Shown one piece after another: positions 21,618-32,550 of a DNA stretch of 64,000 nt. The position numbers were made by a program, and so were the translations under genes. This stretch comes from Mastigamoeba balamuthi (Eukaryota > Evosea > Mastigamoebida > Mastigamoebidae): NCBI GenBank assembly GCA_902651635.1, contig CACRSC010000040.1, positions 1-64,000 of the forward strand, given 5' to 3'. Each line of letters opens with the position of its first letter. Position 1 is the first letter of the stretch. A model generated the notes under the pieces. The model worked only from the letters and a program-made list of their open reading frames with translations, did no database searches and was not told the DNA's origin.

Positions 21618-22014
21618 GCCGCCTCGGGCACAGCGCCCGAGACTCTGCTCCTAATGGGAGCGGAGCGCGTGTAACGAGCAAACGAGGTGGTGAGTTTGGA
21701 GCCCCCGTTAGTGGGGGCCTCGGCACTTCAATGTCTGCGTGCTTGTGTGCAGGCCAGGGTCGCATGGGAGCCCTGAACATCAGAGAGTGTGGGCTCTCTG
21801 AGCCAGCGAGCTAATACGGAGCTGGTAGCACTTAAATTAGCTTGCGTGGCAACGCCGGCTTAACTATGGCTGGGGGGCTGTGTAGGCAGAGCTCAGCCTG
21901 TGCTAGTAGTGCACGTTCTGGTCGGTTGGTGTCTTTGAATCCGATTCACAGGCACCGGGGAGCGGTTGACTCTCTCAGTGGGGCCAGTGGCCGTCGTGCG
22001 TGGGGGCCGGGCGG
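21618..22014. other. Convergent spacer, LRR / IPP isomerase
   Basis: 397 bp tail-to-tail. I see no gene, no repeat and no convincing RNA gene. Confidence 0.45.
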
Positions 22015-23301
22015 TCAGCAGACAGAGTGTATTGCGCCGTCGTCGCTGAGGCTCTCGTGGTCGCCCGACTCGAGGGCGTCCCACCACTGGAAGAGCCACT
22101 TCTCCGCAATCACCGTGAACCACGGCGTCAGCACCTTGGTCTCTGCCCGGGGAGCTTTGGTCAGGCCGCTGTGGACGTGCTTGCGCATCGTATTTATCGT
22201 GCGTTTTCCAGTGTTTGTTTTGGAGTTTGTGTTTGTGGTGCGCACGTTTGTTGTCCTCGAGCATTTGGCGCATCTCGTCCTTGGTGACGTACTTGCAGGC
22301 GGCGACCTCGTCGCTGTTGATGTCCAGGGTCACGTCCGCTCGCAGCACGAGGATGTAGTCGACTGCGTTGTTGCGACAGCGGGGGGGGGATGCGGTGAGG
22401 CCCAGCCAAGGGCAGTAAAAATCAACTGATTCCGCGCCCAGAGCGGCCCCAAAAAGTCCCGCTAGCCCCGGGGCAGGCGCAGAGCGGCGCACTCTCGTGC
22501 TCGACCCAGCGGTCGTCGTGCCTGGCGCGGTAGAGCAGCCGCGTGGCGAACCTGAAGGCGTCGAGGGGCGCCTGGCCCGCGGGGATGCCGAGCTCCTGCT
22601 GCAGCTTGCGCACCGCTGCCCTCTTGGCCCCGGCCCCGCCCTCCGTCTCGCCCTCCCCCTCGCACGTGCTGCGCGCGTCGTGTGAGAGGAGCACGAGGGC
22701 AGGCTGAGGGAGGCTGGGAGAGGCTGGGGAGAGGCTGGTGGAGAGGCTGGGGAGAGGCTGGAGAGAGGCTGGGGAGAGGCTGGGGAGAGGCTGGAGAGAG
22801 GCTGGTGGTGGCTGGGGAGACTGGGGAGAATGAGGAGAATGGGGGAGGCTGGGGAAGGCTGGGGAAGGCTGGGGAGAATGGAGAAGGCTGGGGGAGGCTG
22901 GGGAAGGCTGGGAGAGAATGGGGAGGCTGGGGGACTGCGTGCCTGAGGGGGTGCGAGCAGCACGTGTTGGTCCACAGCAGCGGGAACGTCGGCTTGCAGG
23001 CCGCCCGCTGCTGCAGCAGCAGCCGCCCCTTGGTGTCGAACAGCAGCACGCTGAAGGCCCTGTGCAGCGCGCCCTGCCCCGTGTGGCCTGCAGGAGAGCA
23101 AGAGAGAGAGAGAGCGGGCACAGCGGTCAGGAATTTCGCGATCTGTGTGGGTATTTTCCAGATCCGACGGGGATGGCGCGCACAGGCGAGCTTGGACGCG
23201 GACCCCACGGCGCGGTCGTGCTCGTCGACCAGGATGCACTGGTCCTCGCGCAGGAAGAGGTCCTGCTGCGAGGGCCTCGCCTCGGCCGCCGCTGCGATCA
23301 T
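22015..23301 (-). CDS. IDI1: Isopentenyl-diphosphate delta-isomerase, type I
   Basis: Exons: 23301-23184, 23087-22943, 22668-22493, 22362-22246, about 22179-22015; roughly 240 aa. It interconverts IPP and DMAPP for sterol, dolichol and prenyl synthesis. The Nudix-like domain shows QCILVDEHDRAVGSASK, GALHRAFSVLLFDTKGRLLL, WTNTCCSHPL with the catalytic Cys, a RKLQQELGIP helix, WVEHEIDYILVLRADVTL with the catalytic Glu, and TPWFTVIAEKWLFQWWDALE at the C-terminus. The start is the ATG at 23301; a longer frame begins only with GTG. Intron 2 is GC-AG (TCAG|GCACGC) and holds a purine-rich minisatellite. The last junction, as I place it, is one base out of phase, so its exact position, or a sequence error there, remains open. 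Confidence 0.92.
22690..22935. repeat. G-rich minisatellite in IDI1 intron 2
   Basis: Irregular tandem copies of GGCTGGGGAGA and GGCTGGGGAA fill most of the intron. The transcribed strand complement is a long CCAGCCTCTCC pyrimidine tract, ahead of the 3' splice site. Confidence 0.9.
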
Positions 23302-23504
23302 TTCCGCGCGCCGCACCCGTTTCTACCCAGGCCAAAAATATCTCCGCTGTCGTCACGGGAAGATCTTCCTGATGGCGTCAACCGTGACGTGATCGGGGTT
23401 TTTGGGGCGCGGCCCGCGGCCCCGTTTTCAAGCGGGTCCCCCCGTTTTTCTTCTGTAGCGGACACTCTCTGTCGAGGCCTCTTTTACCCCCACCACCCAC
23501 AGCC
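23302..23504. promoter_or_regulatory. Divergent promoter, IDI1 / RPLP1
   Basis: Only 203 bp separate the start codons. AAAAATATCTCC lies 5' of IDI1. A pyrimidine run (CTTTTACCCCCACC) lies just before the RPLP1 ATG, reminiscent of the pyrimidine tracts at ribosomal-protein transcript starts in other eukaryotes. Confidence 0.5.
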
Positions 23505-23966
23505 ATGTCGCACATCTCCGAGGCGGAGCGTGAGGAGCTCGCGTGCGTCTACGCGGCGCTGATCCTGCACGACGACGGCCTGCCCATCGCGGCCGAGAAG
23601 ATCACGGCCATCACCAAGGCGGCCGGCGTCAAGGTCCAGGCCTTCTGGCCCGCCGTCTTCGCCAAGGTCCTCGCCAACAAGAACGTCGACGACATCATCA
23701 TGAGCGCCGGCGCCGCCGCCGCCCCGGCCGCCGCTGCCCCCGCCGCCGCCGCCGCCCCTGCCGCCGAGGAGAAGCACGCCGGCAAGCAGGAGAAGAAGGA
23801 GGAGAAGAAGAAGGAGGAGGAGGAGGAGGAGGAGGCCGACATGGTACGCGCGATTCATTTTCATTTCGTTTCATTTCAAATCGAATTGGATTGGATTGGA
23901 TTGGGGTGAATCTGGTCGACTGATGCGACTTTTTCATCCTCGCAGGGCCTGTCGCTCTTCGACTAA
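23505..23966 (+). CDS. RPLP1: 60S acidic ribosomal protein P1
   Basis: Two exons, 23505-23843 and 23946-23966, give about 119 aa. The N-terminal dimerisation domain ([20 protein letters not shown] ... [10 protein letters not shown]) is followed by an Ala/Pro hinge and a Lys/Glu-rich acidic tail ending EEADM then GLSLFD. The protein forms the P-stalk with P0 and P2 and recruits elongation factors. The single intron (GTACGC...CGCAG) separates only the last six residues. The terminal GLSLFD differs from the usual GFGLFD. Poly(A) signal AATAAA at 24043-24048. Confidence 0.96.
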
Positions 23967-24048
23967 AGCGGACCTTCGCGGACGATGGTGTGAGGGGTCT
24001 GTGTGCCACTGGTGGCTGTCGGAGCCAGACCGCCGTACCCAGAATAAA

Positions 24049-25400
24049 GGAGGCCGTCCTTTGGTTCTCTTCAAAGGATCTTTTTAATACCTCTGCTCCC
24101 TGTGCCGTCTGCAACAGCTGCGGCCCCCTCGCTCCAGTGTCCTTCGTCTCCCACCCCACCTCCCGCCTTGCTGGGTTGCGGAACTGGCCACACCCTCGTT
24201 GGCGCGCGATCTGCTCGAGAGATGCCGTGCGAGTCGCGCCTGTCTGCGCTGCCGATTACGTGAATTCAGTTGAATTTGATGGCACGGCAACAGCTGTCCG
24301 TGTCCTGCACCGTCGCAAAGTCCTCGTGGGCTCCGTGGTGGGCGGCAGCTGTCTGTTCGCGCGTGTGTTGCGCAATCAGGAGCAAGAGCGGTGCGTGGCA
24401 TCTTCCATCGAGACATGTGTCCAGAACACAGTGGGGGTGGTTCTATATTCAACCAACTGGCCTGTACCACTCCACTCGGATTCTCCGCAAACAGTCCTGC
24501 CAAAATCTCATGAGTAGTGCTGTGCTGACTCGGTCACGGGCAATCATAGGAATTCAACACGGTTTCCGAGCCCAGGCTCAGGGGCTCGTTTGGCGCCTGC
24601 GAGGCCAAACGGAGCCCAACAGATGAGAAAATTGCTTGCGGAAAACTGCAAAATGGCCTTGCTTGGGACACTGGGCAAGGCAATTATCGGGTTGGTACTC
24701 AAGAGCGCCATGATAAAGGTGAGGGATCAGCAGGCTGCAAGAGGATGGGTTGCCATGGACTTTGGCTCTCTGAGGATCACATGTTTGTCAGCAATGTGTC
24801 TGTGTGAGGGAAAGGGGAATTTTACCAATGAATCAGACATAAAACAACTCAGGGAAAAGCAGATTTTAAAAGCAAAAAGAGAAAAACAATGAAAGTAAGT
24901 GACAAAATAAAAAAGAGATGATAATTATCAGAGTGATTTTAAACAATATAATAAAGGAAACAGTACATTTTTGTGTATTAAGAGGTTTAAAAAAGTAAAT
25001 TTCACATTAAAATTGCCTCTTTTACATCCTGCTTATACTGTTATTTATATCTCTTGATTTCTTTGTGAATTTGTTTTGTTTCTTTTGAAGCTAAAACTAT
25101 GTTCTTTCTTGTCTTAACTGGTGCATTGCTTATGCATAATTAGAGGCAGATACACAAAGAGAGTTAAAGAGAGATATTTATTTGTTTTCTTTGGAAAAGC
25201 TGAAAGAGCAGCTGAAAAACCAAGAACAGCAAACAAAGAGTAAAAGAGATAAGAAGGGAATTACCTTCTCCTGTGCTTCTGGGCAGGTTTGAAGATGAGG
25301 GAAGAGAGAGCATGCTTAGGAGCAGAGAAAGAGGAAAGAGAGGCAGGAAAGAGGGCTCAGAGTCAGAAGCGGGAGCAGCTGACTGATCAGAATCAGAGAT
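24049..25400. other. Gene-poor transition from GC-rich to AT-rich DNA
   Basis: No supported gene. A short stem (24582-24594 with 24604-24617, GGGCTCGTTTGGC against GCCAAACGGAGCCC) lies at the boundary. Around 24590-24890 a plus-strand frame reads LLGTLGKAIIGLVLKSAMIK, family unknown. From about 24890 the sequence becomes AT-rich and stop-dense. Confidence 0.4.
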
Positions 25401-26720
25401 GCCAGGCTAGTTTACCTAAGGGACATCACTGATCAGGTCAGAGGGGGTCAGAAGAGGCATGTGAGGGAGAGAAGTAGTATTGTGGAAAGAAGAAGAGGAC
25501 AGAGCAGCTGCAGTCACAAGGGTATTGTGAGAAGCTTCTTGAGAGTCAGAATCACTTTGGTAAGAAGCCCGTGTTGTCACTGTTGCCATTATCATCATTG
25601 CCATCACTGTTGCCATCACTCTGACCATCAACATCATTCTCATACCAACAGTCTTGTGGTTGGTGAAGGACTTTCCCTTGATGATCTTCTTGGCCTGCTG
25701 CACCATGTGAGTCATGATGTTGTTCTTAAGCTTAATGAGACTTAAGAACAGGGAAGTTGAAGGAGATGATATCCCACAGCTTCTCAGACAGGCCAGAGAA
25801 CAGGAGGCCAAAGTCATCATTGATCATAAGGGCTTCATCTGAGAGAAGATAAGAAAAAGAGAGAGAAAAAGAGCAGTACCCTCACTGGATGATGTTGGTG
25901 GAAATGATGATCTCTAATGCAGAGACGACCTGGATGGTCATGGAGAGAAAAACAAAGATGACCCACATACTCTTGAAGATGTGAGGGTCAGCAGAAGGAA
26001 CAGAACAAGAGGCATTGAGAAGCAGTTCAGGGTGGTCTGAAGACTCTGCTGCTCTGGCAGAGAGCAATAAGATGATCACAGAGAAGCCCATGAGAAGGTC
26101 ACTGGAGGTGCTGAGAGAGGAAGAAAGTCAGAATAGTTGGCAATAAGTCCTTGTTGGAATGAATTCTGATGGGAGACTTGAAGAGCCTCTTGGTGTGCTT
26201 TTCGAGGAACTCTGTGGGATTAGTAAGACAAAAACAGGAAAGGAACATACTCTTAAAGGACTTGTCAGTGAGTTCCTTCCAGGTGAGGGGCTCAGTGAAG
26301 TGCAGCTCCTAGTGGTCAATAAGATCAGTGAGAGTACTATTGGTGATGATGTCAGTGCCCTTGAGACAGAAGATGTACTTGAGGCAGGTCATCTGGCACT
26401 CTGTACTGAGATAGAGGAAGCTGAGATTGATGAGGTTAGTGCAACTGTGGAAGCAGGAATGAGATGTAAGGGCCATGAGGTTTTTGTTGATGAGAGTGAG
26501 AATGAAGAGGTCAATGTGGTTAATAGCATTCATGAACTTGGTAAAGAAGTTCTTGACATAAGTGTGACTGAGAAAGGAGCACTCATGAAGGGCAATGTTG
26601 TAAAGCTCAGAGTAGATCAAGGGGGACTCTCACTGATTGCTAGTGAAGTCACGGGCCCTATATCAAAGTGTATAAGAAAGGAAAAAGGAAGAGGAAATAC
26701 ACACCCGAGATGAGTAATGC
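25400..26720 (-). pseudogene. Decayed host-like coding sequence, possible RasGEF N-terminal domain
   Basis: Minus-strand segments read as protein across several frames: YSELYNIALHECSFLSHTYV, TDIITNSTLTDLIDH, ELHFTEPLTWKELTDKSFKS, FCLTNPTEFLEKHTKRLFKS and, nearer the 3' end, KNNIMTHMVQQAKKIIKGKS. The run TLTDLIDH ... F...FCLTNPTEFLEKHTKR resembles the RasGEF N-terminal (REM) motif. Stops and frame changes, plus low GC, suggest decay, though some breaks may be introns. Confidence 0.3.
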
Positions 26721-26829
26721 AGATAAGCTGGTTGATTTGTGTCTCATGGTGAGCAGCCATAGTGATCTTGTTGATGGCCTTGCTGAAGTACATGTTATTT
26801 TTTCTAAGTCAAACCTCTGTTTCAGCATT

Positions 26830-27740
26830 TTCACCGGAGGTGGTCTGAGAAACCAGGCCCCCCCTGGGAATACGGTGCAAAGGGTTCTCACTAAGGTACC
26901 AGGTATCAAGGTTCGTGATGATTGTGATGGCTGATCTCAGCAGGTCATTACTCATCACCTTCTTTCCCTTGAACTTCTTGCTCATGATGTTGAATCGGGA
27001 CCAGGTAGTGCTCTACCCTGCTTCTTCAGCACCCGTGAACTCAGTTCCACTGGCATTCGAACCTGATGTACTTAAGTGCAGTTCTTCTCTGCCTTCCATG
27101 ACAGAGTCATACAGAGAGATGTGTTTGAAGGGGGTCAGCAGCTCACTGCTCAAGACACTGAATACATTATCTGTCAGCAGCTGTGTCCCTTGCAGTTTCA
27201 TGCCTGGAGCTGAGCTCTGCTAGATCATCAGGTTGTGGTAAATCCTCTTGTACAACCCTTGAACATTCATGGGAATGCCCTGGTTGTTTACTACCACCTG
27301 GATCTTGACCACGTGTTCCTTGTACTTGCTATTGTAGAACTTGTTCTGCTTCTTACTGGGCCATGAAATGTCAATGACCTTGACATTCACAGACCAGTGG
27401 ATCGTATGGGACCAGGGTGGTGGAAGCCTGTTGGCCTCAGAAGTCCGGGCATTCCAGACACTCTGTGCATTTTTTCGAAAATTAGTGATCAGGTTGATGC
27501 ATTTCTAATTGGCAATTGATTTGATAATACACTTTTTGACATTTTTGAGTAAATTGGCAAACAGATACATGCGTGCCCATAAATTATCAATTGTTTAATG
27601 ATGAAATGATACTAATTTCATTTCGAAGAAAATTTGTGTTATTATTCTAAGTGAACCTTACCTTCATCTTGTTAACATGCTCTGCCAGGGAGAGCCAGTA
27701 TAAACCCATTATGTGCCAGAAGTTGCTTGGATCAGAAGCC
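26830..27740 (-). mobile_element. Harbinger-type (DDE_Tnp_4) transposase remnant
   Basis: Minus strand, about 27740-27660: DPSNFWHIMGLYWLSLAEHV, then a likely intron (GTAAGG near 27660 to an AG before 27490), then a catalytic-core-like stretch: KVIDISWPSKKQNKFYNSKY, EHVVKIQVVVNNQGIPMNVQ, GLYKRIYHNLMI, MKLQGTQLLTDNVFSVLSSE, LLTPFKHISLYD and KVMSNDLLRSAITIITNL. The pattern of a KHH-like run, then VVVN..G...NV.G.Y, H.L.I, LL.D and LLTPFK matches DDE superfamily endonucleases of the PIF/Harbinger group. At least two in-frame stops break the frame. Terminal inverted repeats were not found. Confidence 0.6.
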
Positions 27741-27759
27741 TCCAGGGACGTCTCAAACA

Positions 27760-28100
27760 AACACTTCAATGTGTTTGTAGTATAGCAGCAGGTCCCGCAG
27801 GTACCTCAGCTTCTTGAAGGGGGTGTCTGGTCCTCCATAACACTGAAATACCCGTTCCAGGAATTGGACAGGGTACCCCCAGCGTGCTTTGGCAATGGAC
27901 TTGCGTAGCTTGTGCAGGAGATGCTGCTATCTGGCCATTTTTTTCAGCAATGATAGGGTTGTTCTGGGACTTGACCATGTTGGCTGGCTGGGTTATTAGC
28001 GAGTGCAGAAAGTGTAGTAATGTAAGCACTGAATGCATATTTACAAGCACAAAATGCGTATATGCACTTGTAGCACATGACACGATTGACACGATGTGAC
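27760..28100 (-). other. Probable N-terminal part of the Harbinger-type remnant
   Basis: Minus-strand reading in one frame gives FLERVFQCYGGPDTPFKKLR and YLRDLLLYYK directly before the DPSNFWHIMGLYW segment, with a frame change near 27770. It is contiguous with, and probably part of, the transposase remnant. Confidence 0.4.
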
Positions 28101-29775
28101 GTTGTCATTTTCTCAGTTTTTTTTGCTAAATCGATACACTTAGCCTAATTTTCTCTGACACCTTAAACACTCTCTACTCACCCCAGCATTCACCCTCAGC
28201 CATCACGTATATCTGCTGCCCCCCTTTTGCCCCTCTGCCCCTGCCTGTATGTGTCGTGCTGCCTAGTCTGGCTGCAGCAGCACAGATGTGGAAAGGTAAC
28301 AGCCTTCTTACTCTGGTATGGGCTGTCTCCCAGTACATAACTGCGCTGCACAGCCCAAAATTCAAGTGAAAACCCACTGACCAGCAGTTCCGTGCATGGG
28401 CACTGTCAGTCATGTGGCGTGATGCCAAAGACCTCAAGGTATGTGCTCCACACATCAGTGGCAGTGCAGTTACCACCATCGTCAATGCTGTGCACTCAGG
28501 TTTCCATCATCAATGATGGTGCGATTTCCCCCTTCCCTACGCCACTTCCACCCAGTTCTGCTGTGAAAACAAACGGAGAATGTCACAGGAGCAGCTCAGG
28601 AAGGAGCTGCGGCTGGAATGCCAGCAGCAGCATGCTGACAATAAGTACAGGCACTGAGCCAACAAGTAGGACAAGCACAAGCAACAGGCACAGTGGCACA
28701 GCAGCCACCATCGCCATCACAGCCACAGCCCAAGCCCACCAATGGAGGCAATATCACAGGAAACCGGGGTTTATAAAGAGTTGGCCAAATCAAATAAACT
28801 CCTATCTAATTTCTTTTTTTCCTCTAAAGCTATCTTTCTACATAATCTGTGATTTCATATATGTTTATTCATAAAGCAAATGTACACAGTTGGGTATGAC
28901 CAGAGCCAGGGCTTTCAGGGGCTACTGTACCGTTTTAAGCACTGACCCCAGGTAGTCTCCAGACCCTGGATGTTCTAGGGCCTGCTTTTATCTCTTCTTT
29001 ATGCTGCTCTCTGCCTTCTGCAACTCTGCCCTTCTCTCCTGATACTCTCTCAGTGTCTGCACACTGGTCTGGGATGCTGTTACACAGTCGTACTTCAGCT
29101 CCAATAGCACACATGCCTGGTGAGGCTGAGCTTCTCCTTCTGTAGTGACAAAAAATCGTCCCTTTCTCTTCCACCCCACTGGTCTCTGATGAGCAGTCCG
29201 AGCTTCCCTTCTGGTTAACCAGGCTGCCTAGGCACAAGGCAGCTGTCTTCTGCCGATTTCTCACAATGATCCTTGTCTCCTTCCAGCTTCAGTGCTTTCT
29301 TTCTCTTTGTGGGCAGTCCTCGGCTGTTGCCCCTCATTTGGCATGCCCTCCATTGCTACCTCGGCCACTATGGCAGCAAACTGCCTGGACTGGCTGATTC
29401 TTCACTATCTCTTTGCTGCTCTTATAAATGGCCATAATGTGAATTGAATTGAATAGTGTTATAACTTTAAAATGTGCTATCCACAACAAACAGGCGTTTG
29501 TTCTTTGCTACTTTGGCCTGGCTTCAGGCAACTGCCCTGTCTGCAATAAACAGAGCAAATTATCTGCCTGATATTGCATTCCATTTCTCGGGGTGATGAT
29601 GACCCCATGTGCCCAGCCCTCTGCAGGTGATACTGCGATGTGTAGTACCTGTCACATGCACTGCAGCAGTATTCCTTATGCTCCCTGTCAACATCTTTCT
29701 GATGTTGCCTGGATGTAATCTGTGCATAAGGCTCTTCTGCTGCTGATTCCTTACAACCTGCTTCCCTTTGCATTG
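28101..29775 (-). pseudogene. Unrecognised decayed coding segments
   Basis: Minus strand: near 29630-29700 EYCCSACDRYYTSQYHLQRA, a Cys pair of zinc-finger type, and near 28988-29170 KGRFFVTTEGEAQPHQACVL followed by a charged helix (REYQERRAELQKAESSIKK). These could be exons of a lost gene. The rest, 28100-28980, shows only stop-rich DNA. Confidence 0.3.
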
Positions 29776-29849
29776 CTATTCACCTATCTGTCCAGCTAGT
29801 ACAGTACACAAATGATATATACTGCATAACTATCTGCCACGAAATCACA

Positions 29850-30260
29850 TAGACTTTTGCTACATGCCACTATGCAGTCTCTGCTACATACTGCTGTGAC
29901 TTAGTCTTTTGTTATGCACCACTATGCATGGATTTGCTACACATCACTGTTGTGACCTCCACTACACAATGCTATGCATGGGTCTGCTCTGCACAACTAT
30001 GTGTGACCTCTGCAACACATCACTACACACTGCTACACATTGGTCTGCTACACACCACTATGCAGATGCTTTGCTACGTGCTGCTACATGTGGGTCCACT
30101 ATGCACTGCTACGGACATCCCCCACTCTGTTCTGCTACTTGTGGGTCCACTATGCACCACTTCAGACATCCTCTGCTACATGCTGCAATGCACCTTCTGC
30201 TACATGACACTATGCATTAATGCTTCAGCTACAATACGTAGTGAAGGCCTGCATAGTGGC
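29850..30260. repeat. Degenerate minisatellite
   Basis: Imperfect repeats of about 30-45 bp built from GCTACATGCCACTATGCA and TGGGTCCACTATGCACCAC variants. Units differ considerably, indicating age. They lie directly 5' of the piggyBac-like gene. Confidence 0.75.
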
Positions 30261-30362
30261 ATGTAGCGCACATGCTTCCTCTATGGAACATTAACTGTTG
30301 GCCAGTGGGAGATTTTTATACCAGCCAGTGGGAGATTTTATCTCAGTCTTTTTTGAACCACT

Positions 30363-32288
30363 ATGGCATCGCATGATCTCGTGGCACTTCTCAAGGACTA
30401 CAACAACCGCGTCATGGACCAGAAGGCATGGGCAGATGCTGCCAAGGCCACCAACGATGAGGAGAAGAGCCAGACAGTGAGCGCGGCCCTACTGGAGGCG
30501 TTTTCGGAGATGGAGAAGCAGAAGTGGCAGAACGTCTCAGACAGGATCCTGAAGAGCTGCGTGAAGGGCAGCAACATTGTACTGCCTCTCACTGATGAAG
30601 GCACGTCTCTCCGATCTGTTTCTTGCCCCCCTTGACTCTCTCTTTCACACTTCCTGGGCACGGAAATCTGGGCACAGAAATCTAATGAATTTTCTGATCG
30701 CGCCCCCCAGTCTCGTTTGCCAAGACTTTTTGGAGACTCCTTGGTGACGAGTTCGTGATGTACATTGTGAACAAGCTGTCATGCAAAGCAGTGAAGGTAC
30801 AGGTTACGAAGCACATCTTGAAGGGCCCCAAGGTTGGTGTGTCTATCTCCTGTGTCAAGGCAGTCATTCGTATGATCATGTACACACTGGCATATGGCAG
30901 CAACTTTGGCACGTTCGAGCAGTACCTCCAGGCTGCAGAGGGAACACGCCCCAGGTATTTTCTCAGTCAGAGTGACAAGGAATTCATGCGCCGTTCTCAT
31001 TGAAGGGTCTTTGCTGAGCACCTCAACGTTCTTAACATGTCTACACTGGCCAGTCTACTCTCTGCCAGCTATGTGTGCTTCTGGAACACAGCGGGAATCT
31101 TGTGGATCTGTTTTGATGAGAGTATTCTCATTTGAACTGGGGACAGTGTCTTGTTTGTGATGAACTTTCCTCAGAAGCCACATCCTTTAAGTGTCCCAGT
31201 GTACATGGTGTGTGCCAAGACGACTGCTACAGAGCTCCTGATCCCACTTTTGGCGATTTCAAACAATGTTGAGAGTCTTACGCCAGAAGTCCTTCTTTGG
31301 CAGGCTATTGTTTGGATCCGTGCACAGCAGGCAGTACACAAGTTTGGGAAGCCTGTTGTGGTCTGTGTTGATGCTGCCTTTGGGGCGATGGATGTCATCC
31401 AGGCCGAGTTCCCTGACATCCTCTTTGTGGCCAGCTGCAAGGAGACTGCCCACAAGACTGTCCTCACCCAGAGTCTCGCCTACTATGAGGGTCGCCTTGC
31501 TCAGTGCGGTCACGTGGTTCAGGCAGTCTGATCAGACTCTGTGATCATGTACAATGTCTCCAGCATCTTCACTGCAGCTGACTACAAGGCCATGCCCTCT
31601 GGGGAATCACTGTATAAGAAGGAAACCCTTCAGGCCCTCTCCAAGATCGATGCTGTAGACCTCTGCCACCTGGTTCGGACCTGTGGTCACTCTGGCTTGG
31701 GTACGATACCAGAGATGCTCACAAGGCTCTCCCACGACAAGTTTAAGAGCCCTGCAAAAAGGCAGTATCGCATCAGCAAGCCTGCAGCTCCCTCAGATCC
31801 CAAGGGTGACTCCAGCACAGAAGCAGATAAGGATGGGCAGCCAGAGTCAGCTGACGAGGCAGACTCTGAGTCAGAGAAGCCAACACAAGCAGCAAAAGAG
31901 GGAGCAAGCAAGAAGCACGCATGCTCTCTCTCACAGTTTGTATTCTCTCCCTTTCTCTTCTCTGTCTCAGCCTTCCTACACAGAGGAGGTTGCCAAGGTT
32001 GCCAAAGAGAAGTTGGCTGCTAGAGTTGAGGAGCTCAAGCAGATGAAGAACACCAACCTGCAGGCAATACTCCGTGGTCTGGGGGTGAGAGTGAGTGGAA
32101 AGAAGGAAGATCTCGTGCAGCGCATCATCTTCCACGAGGGGCCGAGTTCAAGGGCTGTGTGCGGTCGTCTGTCTGCCTTTCTTGCGACAAAGATGATGGA
32201 CTGCCCACCTCCAATGGAGCTCTACAGGTCTATCTTCAACCTTGTTGATCGTGTCAATACACTCCTCTCGTACATTCCATTCCTGTAG
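30363..32288 (+). mobile_element. piggyBac-like transposase gene with C-terminal SAP domain
   Basis: First exon from 30363 (MASHDLVALLKDYNNRVMDQ to about 30600); a short intron (ending CCCCCCAG near 30711); then FAKTFWRLLGDEFVMYIVNK. The DDE-like core reads CFDESI, FPQKPHPLSVPVYMVCAKTT, VLLWQAIVWIRAQQAVHKFG, KPVVVCVDAAFGAMDVIQAE and FPDILFVASCKETAHKTV. This follows the piggyBac order of a first acidic motif, KP..., then a D.FF-like motif and an F..SCK strand. The C-terminus (LQAILRGLGVRVSGKKEDLV) is a SAP motif that binds AT-rich DNA. The frame is broken at least twice (near 31003 and 31531) but otherwise fairly well kept. CCAGTGGGAGATTTT occurs twice just upstream. TTAA ends were not resolved. 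Confidence 0.55.
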
Positions 32289-32550
32289 GATGTGAAGAGC
32301 TTCCCGTTGGCCTTTCTTCTCTACTTCATTTGCCTCACAGTCGTCAAGCAATTGGACCAGAATGTGCTGTGCTATGCAATCTGTTTTTCCCGCTGTTCAC
32401 AAGTTCACCAAAATCCCTACGGGAGCGGAACCCTTCCAACCCTTCCCACCTGGGCACAGCTCCAGAGGCTATCATTTCCCTCTGGTTCTTCGTCGGTCAA
32501 GCACCTCATTGTGGGGTTTGGGGCCAATACTCGAAACGGGGACTGTCGTG

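Noticed and set aside
29850-30260. Regular-looking short repeats suggestive of a CRISPR array
   Set aside because: Units vary in length and sequence, there are no unique equal-length spacers, and the context is eukaryotic; it is a degenerate minisatellite.
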